Shown piece after piece: positions 49,601-60,500 of a stretch of 64,000 bases of DNA (position 1 is its first letter; every line of letters starts with the position of its first letter). The stretch is from positions 8,742,001-8,806,000 of the forward strand of contig NC_086266.1 in assembly GCF_021018805.1 (NCBI RefSeq), written 5' to 3'. The stretch is from Prinia subflava. Lineage: Eukaryota; Chordata; Aves; Passeriformes; Cisticolidae. A program made the position numbers and the translations under genes. Below the pieces are notes generated by a model that saw only the letters and a program-made list of their open reading frames with translations, was not told where the DNA came from and did not search any database.

Positions 49601-50942
49601 GCTGTGTTTTCAGAGCTCTCCCCTCTCCCTGGAGCAGCACAGCCACCAAATCCCCACTGAGGGGTGGCTGGCAACGGAAGCCGGCTGCGGGGGAATTTCT
49701 AGCAGCCCCCATGTGCCGCCCAACACTGCAGGCGCTGCCTTGACTCACTCCACCACCTCCTTCCCGCAGCTGAAAGGCAAAGAGACTGCTCACCCAGCAT
49801 CTCATCCAGAGCATCCTCCCAGCACTGTATCTGCATCCTCCCCCCCCAAAAGGTTCCCCCTCAAACCTCCTTCTCTCCCCACGTCCCATCTAGCCATTCG
49901 GCCCAGGTTATTGCTCCCTGTATTGCATTTCACTGTCCGGACCTGGGACACCTCTAACCACGCACTCCTGCTTGGCTAAGGCACCACACCCTTATTTTTG
50001 CTATATTTTGTAGGTACCATCAAAATAGCTTTTTCTGAGCAAACTGTGATACACACCTGCACACACACGCACACACACCCCAGCTGCTCTCATGCCAGTG
50101 GCTGGGAAGTGTAAGTGTCACATCTGACCTCAAAGGTGTTCCCATCTGTCCAGCAAAACACCACTGGGGACTGGATCTGTGGGAATGGGGCCTGCAGTGG
50201 AGCTGGCACAGCCAAATTAATCTGGGACACTAGGAAAGATGCAGGTTTCATTTTGCCACCCAACAAGCCCTGCACACACAGTGCCTGCAGCAGTAGGTGC
50301 GATCCCAGAAGCCTACAGAACTGTCATGACCCTAAATCTCAGCCCCAGAGCATCCATGGTGCAGAGCCTCCCAAACAAGAGTCCTCTTCTTCCAGGGACA
50401 GGTAAGGGGAACCAAGGGGATACAAATGCAGCATGAAGTAATGTGATAGGGGCTGTCTGGGTATGGGAGAGGGCCTGTTTGTGAATAGTGGGATAAAATC
50501 TGTGCTTCACAGCCCCATAGGACCAATGCTGACACTACCAGCATGTGGGGTTTACATGTTTCTATGTGGCCTCCCACAGGGCACAGGAGGCCAGAACCCT
50601 CCCAGCTCTGGCTGGGTCAAGTCTGCCAGCAGCAAGAACCTGGTACTGATTTACACCCTAGAGAAGGTAAACTCCCCTGCCCTGTTCTCAGCAGTGACCC
50701 CACACCCAGCCAACCCCTCACCCGCGGCATCCCCCACCCCTGACCTTGCTTCTCATCTGCCCCGAGGTGGAAACCTTCCGGATGAGCTTGTGAGAACTGT
50801 CCTCCTGCTCGCCCTCGCTGTCGGACGACTCCTCACCACCCACCTCGGGTGAGATGGGTGCCAACTTGTCTGAGTCCAGGGACAACACTGATTCATGGGT
50901 CTTCCTCGAGAATAGGTCTCCAGGCACCAGCTTCTCGGCCAT
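31640..50942 (-). CDS. DGKK: Type II diacylglycerol kinase, DGKK by synteny, 29 coding exons
   Basis: It phosphorylates diacylglycerol to phosphatidic acid. Coding exons in transcript order: 50942-50745, 41971-41861, 41747-41667, 41439-41335, 41117-40985, 40817-40711, 40315-40190, 40043-39941, 38514-38352, 38254-38146, 37978-37839, 37703-37622, 37141-37050, 36792-36693, 36451-36211, 35981-35883, 35777-35678, 35236-35129, 34669-34573, 34494-34387, 34223-34110, 33985-33851, 33764-33598, 33477-33360, 33273-33187, 33094-32978, 32895-32784, 32252-32125, 31714-31640. All are GT-AG and in phase, 1151 residues. Domains: PH about 67-165, two C1 fingers about 166-310, catalytic part one 323-470 (GGDGSVGWV near 392, PLGTGNDLA near 419), an acidic linker, the accessory catalytic part about 697-885, and a SAM domain about 1085-1151 ([27 protein letters not shown]). 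The family (DGKD/DGKH/DGKK) is certain; the symbol rests on its place between CCNB3 and SHROOM4. An in-frame TGA at 50961-50963 fixes the start. Confidence 0.93.
41972..50744 (-). other. DGKK: DGKK intron 1 (8.8 kb)
   Basis: The longest intron in the window lies between the start-codon exon and the PH-domain exons. Apart from a CR1-like scrap I see no gene or RNA in it. An A/T-rich patch at 42600-42810 with TAATTAATTAG and GCAATTAGCTG cores is listed as a finding. A short (CA)n run is at about 50055-50082. Confidence 0.6.
46670..46830 (-). mobile_element. Short CR1-like fragment in DGKK intron 1
   Basis: The stretch reads as CR1 body sequence in reverse: CCTCTCCTCCAGGCTGAGCAGTC, then CCAGCTCTTCCAGGCTCTC. 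It is short and diverged, with uncertain borders. Confidence 0.55.
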
Positions 50943-50989
50943 CTTCCGACCTGGCTTGGCTCAGAGCTCTGCAGCCTCCTTTGACAGCG
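50943..50989 (-). other. DGKK: 5'-untranslated part of the DGKK start-codon exon
   Basis: The minus strand shows a strong acceptor (TGTCCTTGTCCTCCTAG) ending at 50990, followed by 47 nt to the ATG. These 47 nt contain an in-frame TGA at 50961-50963. A possible noncoding first exon in the CpG island ends at 51940 with donor CAAG/GTGTGTG. The pairing is inferred. Confidence 0.5.
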
Positions 50990-51329
50990 CTAGGAGGACA
51001 AGGACACCTAGCAATGGAGGAAGACCCGTGATGAGGCATTCATGGTCCCTCATCCTGTAGGGCTCCACCAGCTGGGAGGCGCAATCCTGGAAATCAAGGG
51101 AGATGGCGCTTCCTCATCCCCCAATCAGGGCGGCATCCTTGCAGGCAAAGTTTTCCTTCCTTGCCTTTTTTCAGTGTTCCAGCTATTCCTCAGCCTACCT
51201 GGCATTCCAACGTTGTCCCTGGCTTGGGCACAGAAGACTGTTGCCTGCCCCATGCTCGGGCATCGATACATTGGTGCATAGAGGGGTAGAATCCCTTCCG
51301 CAGCCTGTGCTATTTGCCCCTGTTGCCCA

Positions 51330-52400
51330 CCCCTAAGGTGCTGGGCTGTCCTGCGTGGCCGGGGACAGCACAGGGATCTCCGTGAAAAGCAGCAGCTGGA
51401 CCCTGCCATCCGTCTGCCTCTGGCAACTGGGAAGGGATGGGTAAACCTCCCGCACCCATGGGTCGCCAGCCCCGAGCAGGTGACTGCGGGTGGGCTGGGA
51501 TGGAGGGGGGAGAGCGGGATTCCCGCATGCGGGGGAAGCCATCCCCCCATGGCATTCCTGCCGGCCCCGGGAGCTGAGGAGGGACTGGAGGGGCACGTAC
51601 CTCGACGAGCGAGCCTGGATGGCAGCAGGGCTGCCGTGCCCGGGCCGCGGGTGGCGGGGGGCACCCCAGGGCGCCGTGCCGGGCCCCACGCACCTACCGC
51701 GGGCCGGCTCTGCCGCGCCCTCCCCCTTCCCCGCGGCTGCCGGCAACCGCGGTGCTGCCTCTTGGCGCAGCAACAAGCGTTGCGGAGAGAAGAGACGGGG
51801 GGAGTGAAGGCAGCGCTGCTGACTCCCCATCTCCCTGGGTGCATTGCCTGCTCCAGACCCCGGGCTGCCGGATCCCCGCCGAGCATCCCGCAGCACGCCC
51901 AGGCGGGGGAAGGCGGAGCGCCCCCCGCCCCGCACACACCTTGCACGACCCGAGCCGCCGCCGCCGCCGCCGCCGCCGCTGCAAGGTCGCTCTTTCTCCG
52001 GCCCCGGCTCGCCGTTCGCAGTACCCCCTGGCCCCGCCGGGACGTGCCTCCGCGAACGGCCCCGGCCCTGCCCCTGCCGCAAGCCCCGGCCTGCTCGGCG
52101 CGGCGGGCGCTGCTGCGCGGCGCGGGCGGCCCACGCACGGCCCCGAGCATGCGGGCACAGCGGGCACCCGCGCGCCGCCGCGCGCATCCATGTGCGGCAC
52201 CCGCGCGGGCACGGGGGAGCACGTGAATGCACGTGTGCGCTGCCCGCCCACGCGGGCACGGCGGGCACACCCGGCGCGCGTGTGCCCACGCACCACCGCC
52301 GAACACATACATGTGCGCGCTCCCGCACGCATCCAGGCACGCACAGCCCAGGCCAGGCGTGGGCGCGCACGCACACACCGCCGCTGTGCACACACCTGTG
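51330..52400 (-). promoter_or_regulatory. DGKK: CpG island, probable DGKK promoter
   Basis: Very GC- and CpG-rich DNA lies directly upstream of the DGKK start-codon exon, including a GCC triplet run and a plausible noncoding exon donor at 51938-51939. Long open frames on both strands here result from the scarcity of A/T-rich stop codons and have no domain content. Confidence 0.7.
51954..51979. repeat. (GCC)n trinucleotide run
   Basis: About nine uninterrupted GCC units lie in the putative DGKK promoter or first-exon region. The inferred noncoding exon would contain this repeat in its transcribed strand as GGC units. Confidence 0.9.
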
Positions 52401-52965
52401 CACGCGCTCACACATGCATGGTCAGGCACGGCTCCGGCAGCGGCGTGCACGTGCGCTGCCACCGTGCACAAACGAATGTTGCCCTCACATGGAGCACATG
52501 CATGGGCATGGGAGAGCACATGCACCACTGCAGTGCACCTGTGTGCACACCACCCACGTGGGCAGAGCCAACACAGGCATCACAGCCACATATGTGTGTA
52601 CACCATCCACATAGGCATATGCACGAGCAGGCACATGCACGGTTTCCATGCCCATGTCTGTGGTCGCAGACCACATGCACACGCACGCGCATAGATGCGT
52701 GTGGGCATGGGTAAGCACATGCACGGCCACTGTGCACATATTTGTGCATTCCCCACAAGGGTGGGCACATGGCTGGCATGGGTGAGAATTCACACCATGG
52801 CCACACACATTTTTGTGCACATACCCACCCCAGGCACAGGTGAGCATGTGCACCATTGCCATGCAACCATACGGGCATATAGAGACACATGGAGGCATGG
52901 CCGAGCATAAACACAGACACCTCCACACACTTACTTGTACACACACTTCCATGTGCACACAAACA
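52140..52965. repeat. Degenerate GCAC/CATG-rich, alternating purine-pyrimidine tract
   Basis: More than 800 bp is built from overlapping GCACAC, CATGCA, TGTGCA and GGGCAC words with no exact repeating unit. It grades from the CpG-rich form (GCGCGC, CGGGCACG) near 52.2 kb to CpG-poor (CACATG) near 52.9 kb, as if CpGs had decayed to TG/CA along its length. Confidence 0.75.
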
Positions 52966-53088
52966 TGCTGGCAGCCTAGAGAGCCACCCATGTCCTGAGT
53001 GCATCCCCAGCAGGGTGGGCAGCAGGATGAGGGAGGGAGCTTCTCCCCATCTGCTCTGCTCTGCTCTGGTGAGATGCCCAGGAGTGCT

Positions 53089-53586
53089 GGCTCCAGCTCT
53101 GGAGTCTCCAGCACAAAGAGAATGTGGTGCTGTTAGAGCAGGTCAAGAGGAGACCACAGAGATGCTCTGAGGGCTGAAAAACATCTACTACAGAAAGGTA
53201 GTGAGATGGGGGGTTGTTCAGCCTGAAGAAGACAGGCTCCGGGGAAACCTTAAAGTAGTATTTCAATACATCAAGGGAGTTCCAAAAAGAGAGTTTTTGA
53301 CAGGGTATGTCCAGATAGGACAAAGGGCAACAGTTGTAAAGTGACCTATGGTGTGTTTGGGTTAGACAGAAAGAGGAAATCCTTTTTCATGGGGGTGGTG
53401 AAGCACTGGCACAGGCTGCACAGAGAAGCTGTGGCTGGCCCATCTCTGGAAGTGTTCAATGCCAGGCTGGATAGGGCTTGGATCAACCTGGCATCGCTGG
53501 AAGATGTTCCTGTCCATGGCAGGGGTAGTTGGACAGAATGTCCTTCAAAGATCCCTCCCAACCCAAACCCTTCTGTGATTCTGTGG
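53089..53586 (+). mobile_element. CR1 LINE, 3' 500 bp
   Basis: This is the longest plus-strand CR1 copy in the window. It includes GTTGTTCAGCCTGAAGAAGA, GGCTCCGGGGAAACCTTAAA, CACTGGCACAGGCTGCACAG, TGGAAGTGTTCAATGCCAGG and the tail CTTCTGTGATTCTGTGG. It is 5'-truncated and has no intact frame. Confidence 0.92.
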
Positions 53587-54753
53587 TGTGCATGCATGCA
53601 GATATCCCTACAGAGGTGTGATTGCATAGAACATGTTCCAGAGCATGTGTTGGAGCACACACACATGCATGCACACAGGGGTTGTGCTGCCAAACAGCCC
53701 ACATCTAGGGAGAGAGGGTCTGGCCTCACTTTCCATTGCACAGTGTCCCATGAGTGAGCCCCTGTGCTCATCTCTTACCTATGCCTCACTGCTGCTCTGG
53801 GTTCTCCGTGCTGGCAGAGCCCCATATCCCTTCTTCCTGCTGGCCATGCTGTCCCAGCGCAGGGACAGGGAGGGCTCTCTTGTCCCTTCCCAATGTATGG
53901 CTTTCCTTTTGCGCTGTAATGGACTGGGAGTGAAGGGAGCCTGCCACAGGGTTTGGACTTTTATGATCCCGGACTTCCCATCTGCCATATGTGGCAGGGG
54001 TCTGTCATGAAAGTATCACTACCTGCCATGTCCTCATCCTTCCCTAGCTCGGGTGTATGGGATATCATGGGACAGATGTGGGATCTGTAAAATGGAGAGA
54101 TCATTGTGATGGGGAAACAGACACCAGAGCCAGGGGCTACCTTTGTGGGTTCTGTTTGCAACTCTGAGAGACTGAGGACACTGAATACTATGATGGGCCT
54201 GCTAGCCTGCATCTCCCCTGGGATCTCACTAAGGGATCCCCAGGAGACCCCATGCCATGGCCACATTCAGTAGTGAGGGTCCCTGTAACAAACAACCTGG
54301 CCATGCTGCCATGCCTTTGGCTGACGGTCCTACCTGGCAGCAGCTGGAGCTGCATGGAGGGGCAATAGGGTTTTGAATGGGTCATGGGGCCAAGTTTCCC
54401 TGTGCCTGAAGTTATCCATACGCAAGGGCTTGCACAAACAGCCCTATGAACTCACACTTACACACATGTGCATGCATTTACCCACGTGTGCATTGGCTCG
54501 CTTGCAGGTTCACACACATGTGCATGCATTCACATGTGCACATCACAGGACAAATTTCCCCGTATGTGTGTTCACCTGCATGTGCAGTCACTCACCACTA
54601 GTGCTTGTGAGCAGCAGCACAGGGCTGTGCCCTGCACACATGCGTTCACACATATGGCATGCGTTCAACTACGTGAACATGTGTACTCACAGGCATGTGT
54701 GTGCATTCATCTATGTAAGAGTTCAGCTGTGTGCGCTCAAATGCATGTGCACA
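53586..54753. other. Intergenic with dispersed CATG/CACA-rich patches
   Basis: No gene is seen. Patches at about 53586-53690 and 54440-54750 resemble the alternating tract at 52.1-53.0 kb (ACACACATGTGCATGCATT and similar), so they may be remnants of one formerly continuous low-complexity region now interrupted by a CR1 and an LTR-like insertion. Confidence 0.5.
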
Positions 54754-55356
54754 TGTTATGAACAAGTTTATGTTAATCAATTTTTACCATGTTCTGTTAA
54801 TTGTTAAATGTCACCATGTCAAATGTTGGTCACCAAGATGAATGCATAGACTCTGTTAATCACCCATATTGTTAATTACGCTAACAAACAGTCCTTGTAC
54901 CCTTTTCCCGTCGGGTACAGCCTCTGCTTCCCAAAATGGTGCATAATATGCAAATAAAAGGACACTAGGGACACTGGATACTACTCAGAAAAAAAACCAC
55001 CTTGAGACAACGAGCCAATGCAAAATCTGAGACTGGAAGTAGTACCCCCAGACTGGCGTAGCAGCAGAGAAGTAGGACCACCAACCAAAGCAACTCCCCT
55101 ATGTTGCCATGACCTCAACAGTTCATCACCTGCAGGACTCTCCCCCTCAGACGAGTCTTGTAGGATTTTCCAGGCACGCTGGTGAGGATGGAAGCTCCAG
55201 GTCTGCTGTTTAGTAAAGCTGGCGACGTTTTTCTCGAAGTCGCCGAAGGAAGCAGTGGCTGTGTCCGCGATCCCGCGGGCCATCACCCAGAGCTGACTTC
55301 TTAACAAAGGCATTAAAAAAGGAGCAGGTCTCCGGGTCTTTTTCATTTCAACCACA
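54754..55356 (+). mobile_element. Putative endogenous-retrovirus LTR
   Basis: The segment begins TGTTATGAACAAG and ends in a TTTTTCATTTCAACCACA context. It has an A/T-rich first part, AATAAA at 54953-54958 after TGCATAATATGCA, then about 400 bp of R/U5-like sequence. It interrupts the CATG-rich low-complexity DNA, which resumes immediately after it. No clean target-site duplication and no flanking gag/pol coding sequence are visible, so a solo LTR is most likely. Confidence 0.5.
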
Positions 55357-55399
55357 TCTATCTGTGCGTATGTGTGTCCACTTGTGTGCACTGACGTGC

Positions 55400-55870
55400 G
55401 TATGCCCGTATCCCCTGCACAGCCAGATGCTCGCGCTCCAGCTTCTGGCCACTCGCCGACACGCTCCCATGCGCGTGCATGTGGGTATCCCATTGTGCAC
55501 TCGCCGAAACTCACACTCGCCCCGGGCACGGACTCACACTGGAACATCCCCGACGTCCCGTCCCAACACCTGTGCACGCGCACGCCGCCGCGAGCCTCTG
55601 CCCACCCCCGCGCGCGTGCCCGCGCGCACCTGCGCTCCCGCACCCACCTGCGTGCGCGTGCTCCGCCCGAGCACTGGCACCGCCCAGCGGCCGCCGCCGC
55701 CCCCGCACTGCCCCAGGCTGCTCCGTGCGACCAGAGGAGTCCCCAGGGAAGGTACTGGGCACCGCCCTGCCGTACTGCGGTGAATCGCGACACCCTGGAA
55801 CAGGCGGCAGCACGGCGACATCCTCCCGGGCACGGCCACCCCCTCCCCGGGGCTTCCTCCAAAGCTCTGG
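55400..55870. promoter_or_regulatory. Second CpG island, no assigned gene
   Basis: The block is rich in GCGCGTGCCCGCGCGCACC-like sequence plus GCC triplets, about 1.6 kb from the SHROOM4 3' end and 4.5 kb upstream of the DGKK start exon. It shares the alternating GCGC/GCAC character of the 52.2 kb tract. It could be a distal DGKK promoter, or simply undecayed low-complexity DNA. Confidence 0.45.
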
Positions 55871-55979
55871 CAGATTCCCTGCAGATTGCCAGAGAAAACA
55901 TAGTATCCAGTACGCAAGTGCTGTCATCCTTACATGCATCGTGAGGGAAGGGTCCAGGCACTAACCCGTGCCCCAACTC

Positions 55980-57504
55980 AGCCTAGGAGCACTGGGAGCA
56001 GAAAACACATGCTCACAGCGGCACTTCAGGCGCCCCCTGTGCCACGAGGGTATTCAGCTCCCAAGTGCTTGCCAAGCCTTGGTTCATCCCAGCTGGAGCA
56101 AGTACCCCCTCCCCGCTCCAGTGCCACTTGTTGGGGCACAGGGACAAACTATGCGAGACACAGCTGGGACAGATGTGCAGCTTCTGCTGCTGCTTTACTG
56201 TTAGAGATACAATGGCATGCAGCAACATGCAGGTGCTGGCAGGTCCTCCAGCACAGGGCCCTGTGCAGGGCTGCTGAACCCCACCATGAGGCAGCATGTC
56301 CCCAGGGGGTGCAGTCTTTGGTCCTAGCAATGATCCTGGGGGTGGCTGAGATGGAGAGAATGTTGAGGACCCCACTTCTGCCAGGCAGCATCCCACAGTC
56401 CAGCCAGGCAGGTGTGGGGTGTAGTGTTTAAAAGGGCAGCCCAAAGCAGGGGGAGCAACACAGGTGGGCTGCAGCAGGAGCACACAGGCAGGCATGAATG
56501 CTTCCTGGGCCCTGGGCTGGGTTGTTCAGCTATGGGGCCACCCCAAAGTGCTGCAACCCACCTGACTCCTCAACTCCCTGCCCCAAGCTCCTCCTGGTTG
56601 CATTGAACCCATGTGCAAAATCAGTACGAAGGCACCTGTTCATGCCATGGAGACAGGTGGACGGTGGTGCAGGTGACATCTACGTGCTATTTCTGCTGTT
56701 GCAACACAGAGGAAGGGACAGGTATCCCATTTTGTCCTTAATGTGCTTTTTCCTCTATCAATTGCTCCGGGTTGAGCTACAAGCTAGAGGTGAGCGCTGG
56801 ATGAGGCCTGGTTGTTTCCATGCCCACAGCATTGGTGACAGAGAGTAGTTGCAGGCCTCAGTGTACTGGTCCCAAAATCCCATGCCCTGGCAGGGAACCA
56901 TCCCAAGACACAGGTACACAGCACCTACTGGTACTCACCTCGGCCCCCTGTGGTCCCTCAGCCAGCAAGGAGTGGGTTAAGAACCCACTGGCTGTGACCA
57001 TTGTTTCTGACACAATGGGGAGGAAGAGGATGCTGGAGCTGAAATTCCTTCAGCTCCCACAGGACAGATGGACAGAGCTGAACAAACAGACATGACAGAG
57101 GATATGCACAGTTTAACCCTTCCAGGTGCTGCATGAATAGTAGCTGGGGGGTGTTTAAGGCATGTGGTGCAGCACCAGGTACAAGACAGGCACTGGTGTC
57201 CAAGATGAGTTGGAGAGACCCCGTGGGCACAGAAAGACCCATGAGAACGGTGGTAGCATCCATCCATCTAGTCTTGCTGGGCCACAGGTTGCTGCATGGC
57301 CAGAGCCCATGACAGCTCTGCGGCAAAACAGCCCATCAGCACCTGGACTGGCGACCCCTCCCCTGCATAGTAAATCAGAAAAATAAATAAAAGGCAGGGC
57401 CTGGACAAATGGACAGACACAGGGAGAGCTCACAAGGGGCCGGATCTGCTTTGGCAGCAAGCTGGGATCACAGCCAGGATCCCGGAGGCAGGCTGGGTAG
57501 TGGG
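55980..57504 (-). other. SHROOM4: SHROOM4 3' flank and inferred 3'-untranslated region
   Basis: No further coding exon is recognisable downstream of the SHROOM4 stop codon. Part of this stretch must be the 3'-untranslated region, but I could not place a convincing canonical poly(A) signal on the minus strand. Confidence 0.45.
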
Positions 57505-60500
57505 CTAGCAGTCCTTGGAAGCCTGGCCAAGACTCTCACGCAGGCATCTGAGCTGCTCCTGGCCCAGCTTGATCTTCTCTTCCAGCTCCCGCTGCTCAGC
57601 AATGAGGGCTGACTTCATCTTGATGAAGTGCTGGTAGTCCTGGAGGTGCTCGGAGGGCAGGTATCGCGCCACCATGGCACCCACCGCCTCCTCCCGCCGC
57701 CCCACGTGCTCCTTCAGCTCCTTGGCGTCCTCCAGCTGTGCCACCAGCAGCCGCTGCTTCTCCCGCAGGGCCAGCTGTGGGCAAGACATCTGGTATTGGC
57801 ATGGCATCTCACAGCCCAAAACCTCATGGGTGAGGGTCCCCTCCCCCATGCCCACCTTGTCCTCAGCAGGGGCATGTGGCCCCAGGCTGCCCAGGGCAGT
57901 TTCTACCCGGGCCAGGCGCCCCGAGAGGGAGAGCAAGAGGTTGACCACCTTGTCCAGGTCGCCCACGAAGAGGCGGTACTTGTCGAACTCCCCTGGGGTG
58001 CAGAGGGCTTGCAGGCGGGCAGCCACATCCTCACCCAGTGCCCCATTGGCACTAATGTCCTCCTGCAGCCCCCGTTGTGCCTCCTGCAGCACCACCAGCT
58101 TGCGGCTCAGGCTCTCGATCAGCTGCAGCTGCCAGAGCAAAGGAGTCAGTGGTAACTGGGGCCAGTCCCCATGGGATCAGGGGACTGGCACAGAGGTGTA
58201 GGGGTGCTGTGCTGGGGCCCACAGTACACAAGAACCTTGTAGTACCCCTAGTTCCCATGAGCTACTAGAAATTCCCAGTCCCCACAAGAATTTGTCAATG
58301 TCTCAGACTCCATGTGCACCCAATGGATGTCCCCAGTCCCCTGCAAGCATCAAGCATCTGGAGATGCTGCTGGTCCCCATGAGCATCTGATAAGACTGCC
58401 AGGTCCTGCAAGCACCTGACAATGCCCCTGGTCCTTGCAGACATCTGACAATGTCCCAGCCCTCTGTGAGTATATGGCAATGTTCCTGGTCCCCGCAAGC
58501 ATCCAGCAACGAGCTGTGCCCGTGAGTCCCTGGTGATGTCCCCAGCTCCCAGGAGCAACCAATGATGCCTCAGTCCCTGTGGGCATCCAGAACTGCCCCA
58601 AGTCTCCACAAGCACCTGCCCAGGGCACTGGGGAACCACGAGGGAATTGTCCCCAGCAGTGCCTGTACCTTCTTTTCCACCAGCTCGCGGTCCACATCTT
58701 CCTCCTCATCCTCTGAGCTCCCCTCCACTACCTCCGGCAGCGCCTTTACCTTGTTGAGTGGCTCAGCTTTGCCCAGTGCAACACCATAGTGCACTGGGAA
58801 GGAACTGGAGCTGGCAGCACGTCTGGGAGACGGTGAGATGGGCTCAAAACCTTGCCTGAGGAGAGAGATACTGCAATAAGCACTGGGGTGTCAGCCTGCC
58901 CTTGGCATGGGGCCCAGTGCCCTGCCAGCCCTACCTGTCCTGGGCCAGGGCCTCCAGGTGCCAGTCCTGCTGGAGACACTTCTGCCAGGCCTGTCGCTCC
59001 CCTGCTACCAGCAGCTCACCCATCACCTCAGTGGTGGTGCCAGGAGAAGCCAAGGGAGCCAGGACACTGGCTAGGGAATGGTCTCTGACAGCCACATCCA
59101 ACAGCCGTTCCTCGGAGTCCATGCAGCGGGGATGGGGCCAGTTGCCCTGGCAGCTCACCCCCTCCACTGCCCCAGAACTGGGCTTGAGTGCCTCCAGCAG
59201 GGAAGGGCCAGAGCCACAATGCAGGGACAGGGAGCACTCACCCACCCCACAGGGACTGGCACAGCCATGCTCCTGGTTCTGGATGAGCCTTTGAGGCTGC
59301 TCCTCCACCTCCCAGGACTGCTTCATCTTTGTCCGCTTCTCCCCAGCTCCTGACATCCTGCCAACACAACCAGGGCATGTCAGCTCCCCTGCCCACTCGT
59401 GGAAGCAGGGGACACTCAGGGCTATGGCCATGCCAGGGAAAGAGGTCAGGGACACCACAATCCAAAAAACCCCCATAAGGTGCTCCAAGGACTGGATTAG
59501 GATGCTCTGATACAGGGTACAAGGGCCCACAAAAACCCCCTCATGTGTCCCAGCTGTGCCCGCTTTCTCACTCCCATCCCCACGCCATGGCACCACTTGC
59601 CTGCAAATCTCAGCATTGGCAGCATCAGGTCCAGGAGTCCTGCGGAGTGATCTGGGGGGCTCAGGTCGGGGCCAGGCACGTGGTAGAGCAGGAGGGCAAG
59701 CAGTGTGCCCGCAGGACTGGCCTTTCTGCTCCCCAGTGAGGCTCTGTGACCGCTCCCTCACTGCCTCAGCAATGCTGTGGATTGGCATTGGGGCAGCAGA
59801 GAGGGCAGAGCCATGCCCAGCACCGTCTGGTGGGTGTTGGGATGCCCGGCGCTGCCTGTACTTCTCCCAGTTGGGCGGAGGTGGGCGGGGAGGTGGGGGG
59901 CCCTTCTTTTTGGGGATGCTGGGAGGGCCCAGCTTGGCACGGAAAAGGTCCTTCTGGTCACGGCCCCAAAGGCTGGCAGGTTCCAGGTTGAGGTGGCTCT
60001 CAGAGAAGGCTCTGCCCCGTAGTGGGCGGTGCAGCGGTCCCGGGGGGCTCTCAGGGTTGTGGGCCAGGCGGTCACTATCCCACAACAGGTCATGCGTGGA
60101 TGTGGCCCGGTAGCAGGGTGGCCACTCTGGCTCGGTGCTCTCAAGGCAGGTGTGGAACGGGCCAAGCCTTGGGAAACCCAGTGGGTAGCTGGAGAGCCCA
60201 ATAGGAAGAGAAGGAGGCACCCATTCTCCCACACACAGTCACCCATCTGGCAGTTCAGGCCCATTCCATGCCCTGCATCATTTACCCCAGCTAGCCATCC
60301 AGTCACACTGGTGGGAGAAGCCCAAGCTCATCCGCTGGGCACAGCTGCCCAGAAATGGCCCCAGACCTCTGGGAAAGGGTAAGGAGGGACCACCTTTGCT
60401 GTGGACACCTCCTCACACCCCCTTGCCCTGCATGTCCCCTCTCACCTCAAAGGGCACTATACCAAGGATGGCCCAGGCAGTATAGGAGGCACTGTGTACA

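Noticed and set aside
49371..49979. 202-codon plus-strand frame in DGKK intron 1
   Set aside because: Ser/Pro/Leu-rich translation typical of C-rich noncoding DNA, with alternative frames of similar length.
51125..52528. 467-codon open frame on the minus strand (and a 320-codon frame on the plus strand) around the DGKK CpG island
   Set aside because: The GC-rich low-complexity DNA lacks stop codons on both strands. The predicted proteins are His/Cys/Ala/Arg-rich with no domain, and overlapping frames are equally long.
54981..55976. 331-codon open frame on the minus strand
   Set aside because: It runs antisense through an LTR-like segment and a CpG island, with no recognisable domain, splice context or codon bias.
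57361..57400. AATAAATAAA on the plus strand as a poly(A) signal
   Set aside because: No plus-strand gene ends here. SHROOM4 runs on the minus strand, where this string is not a signal.
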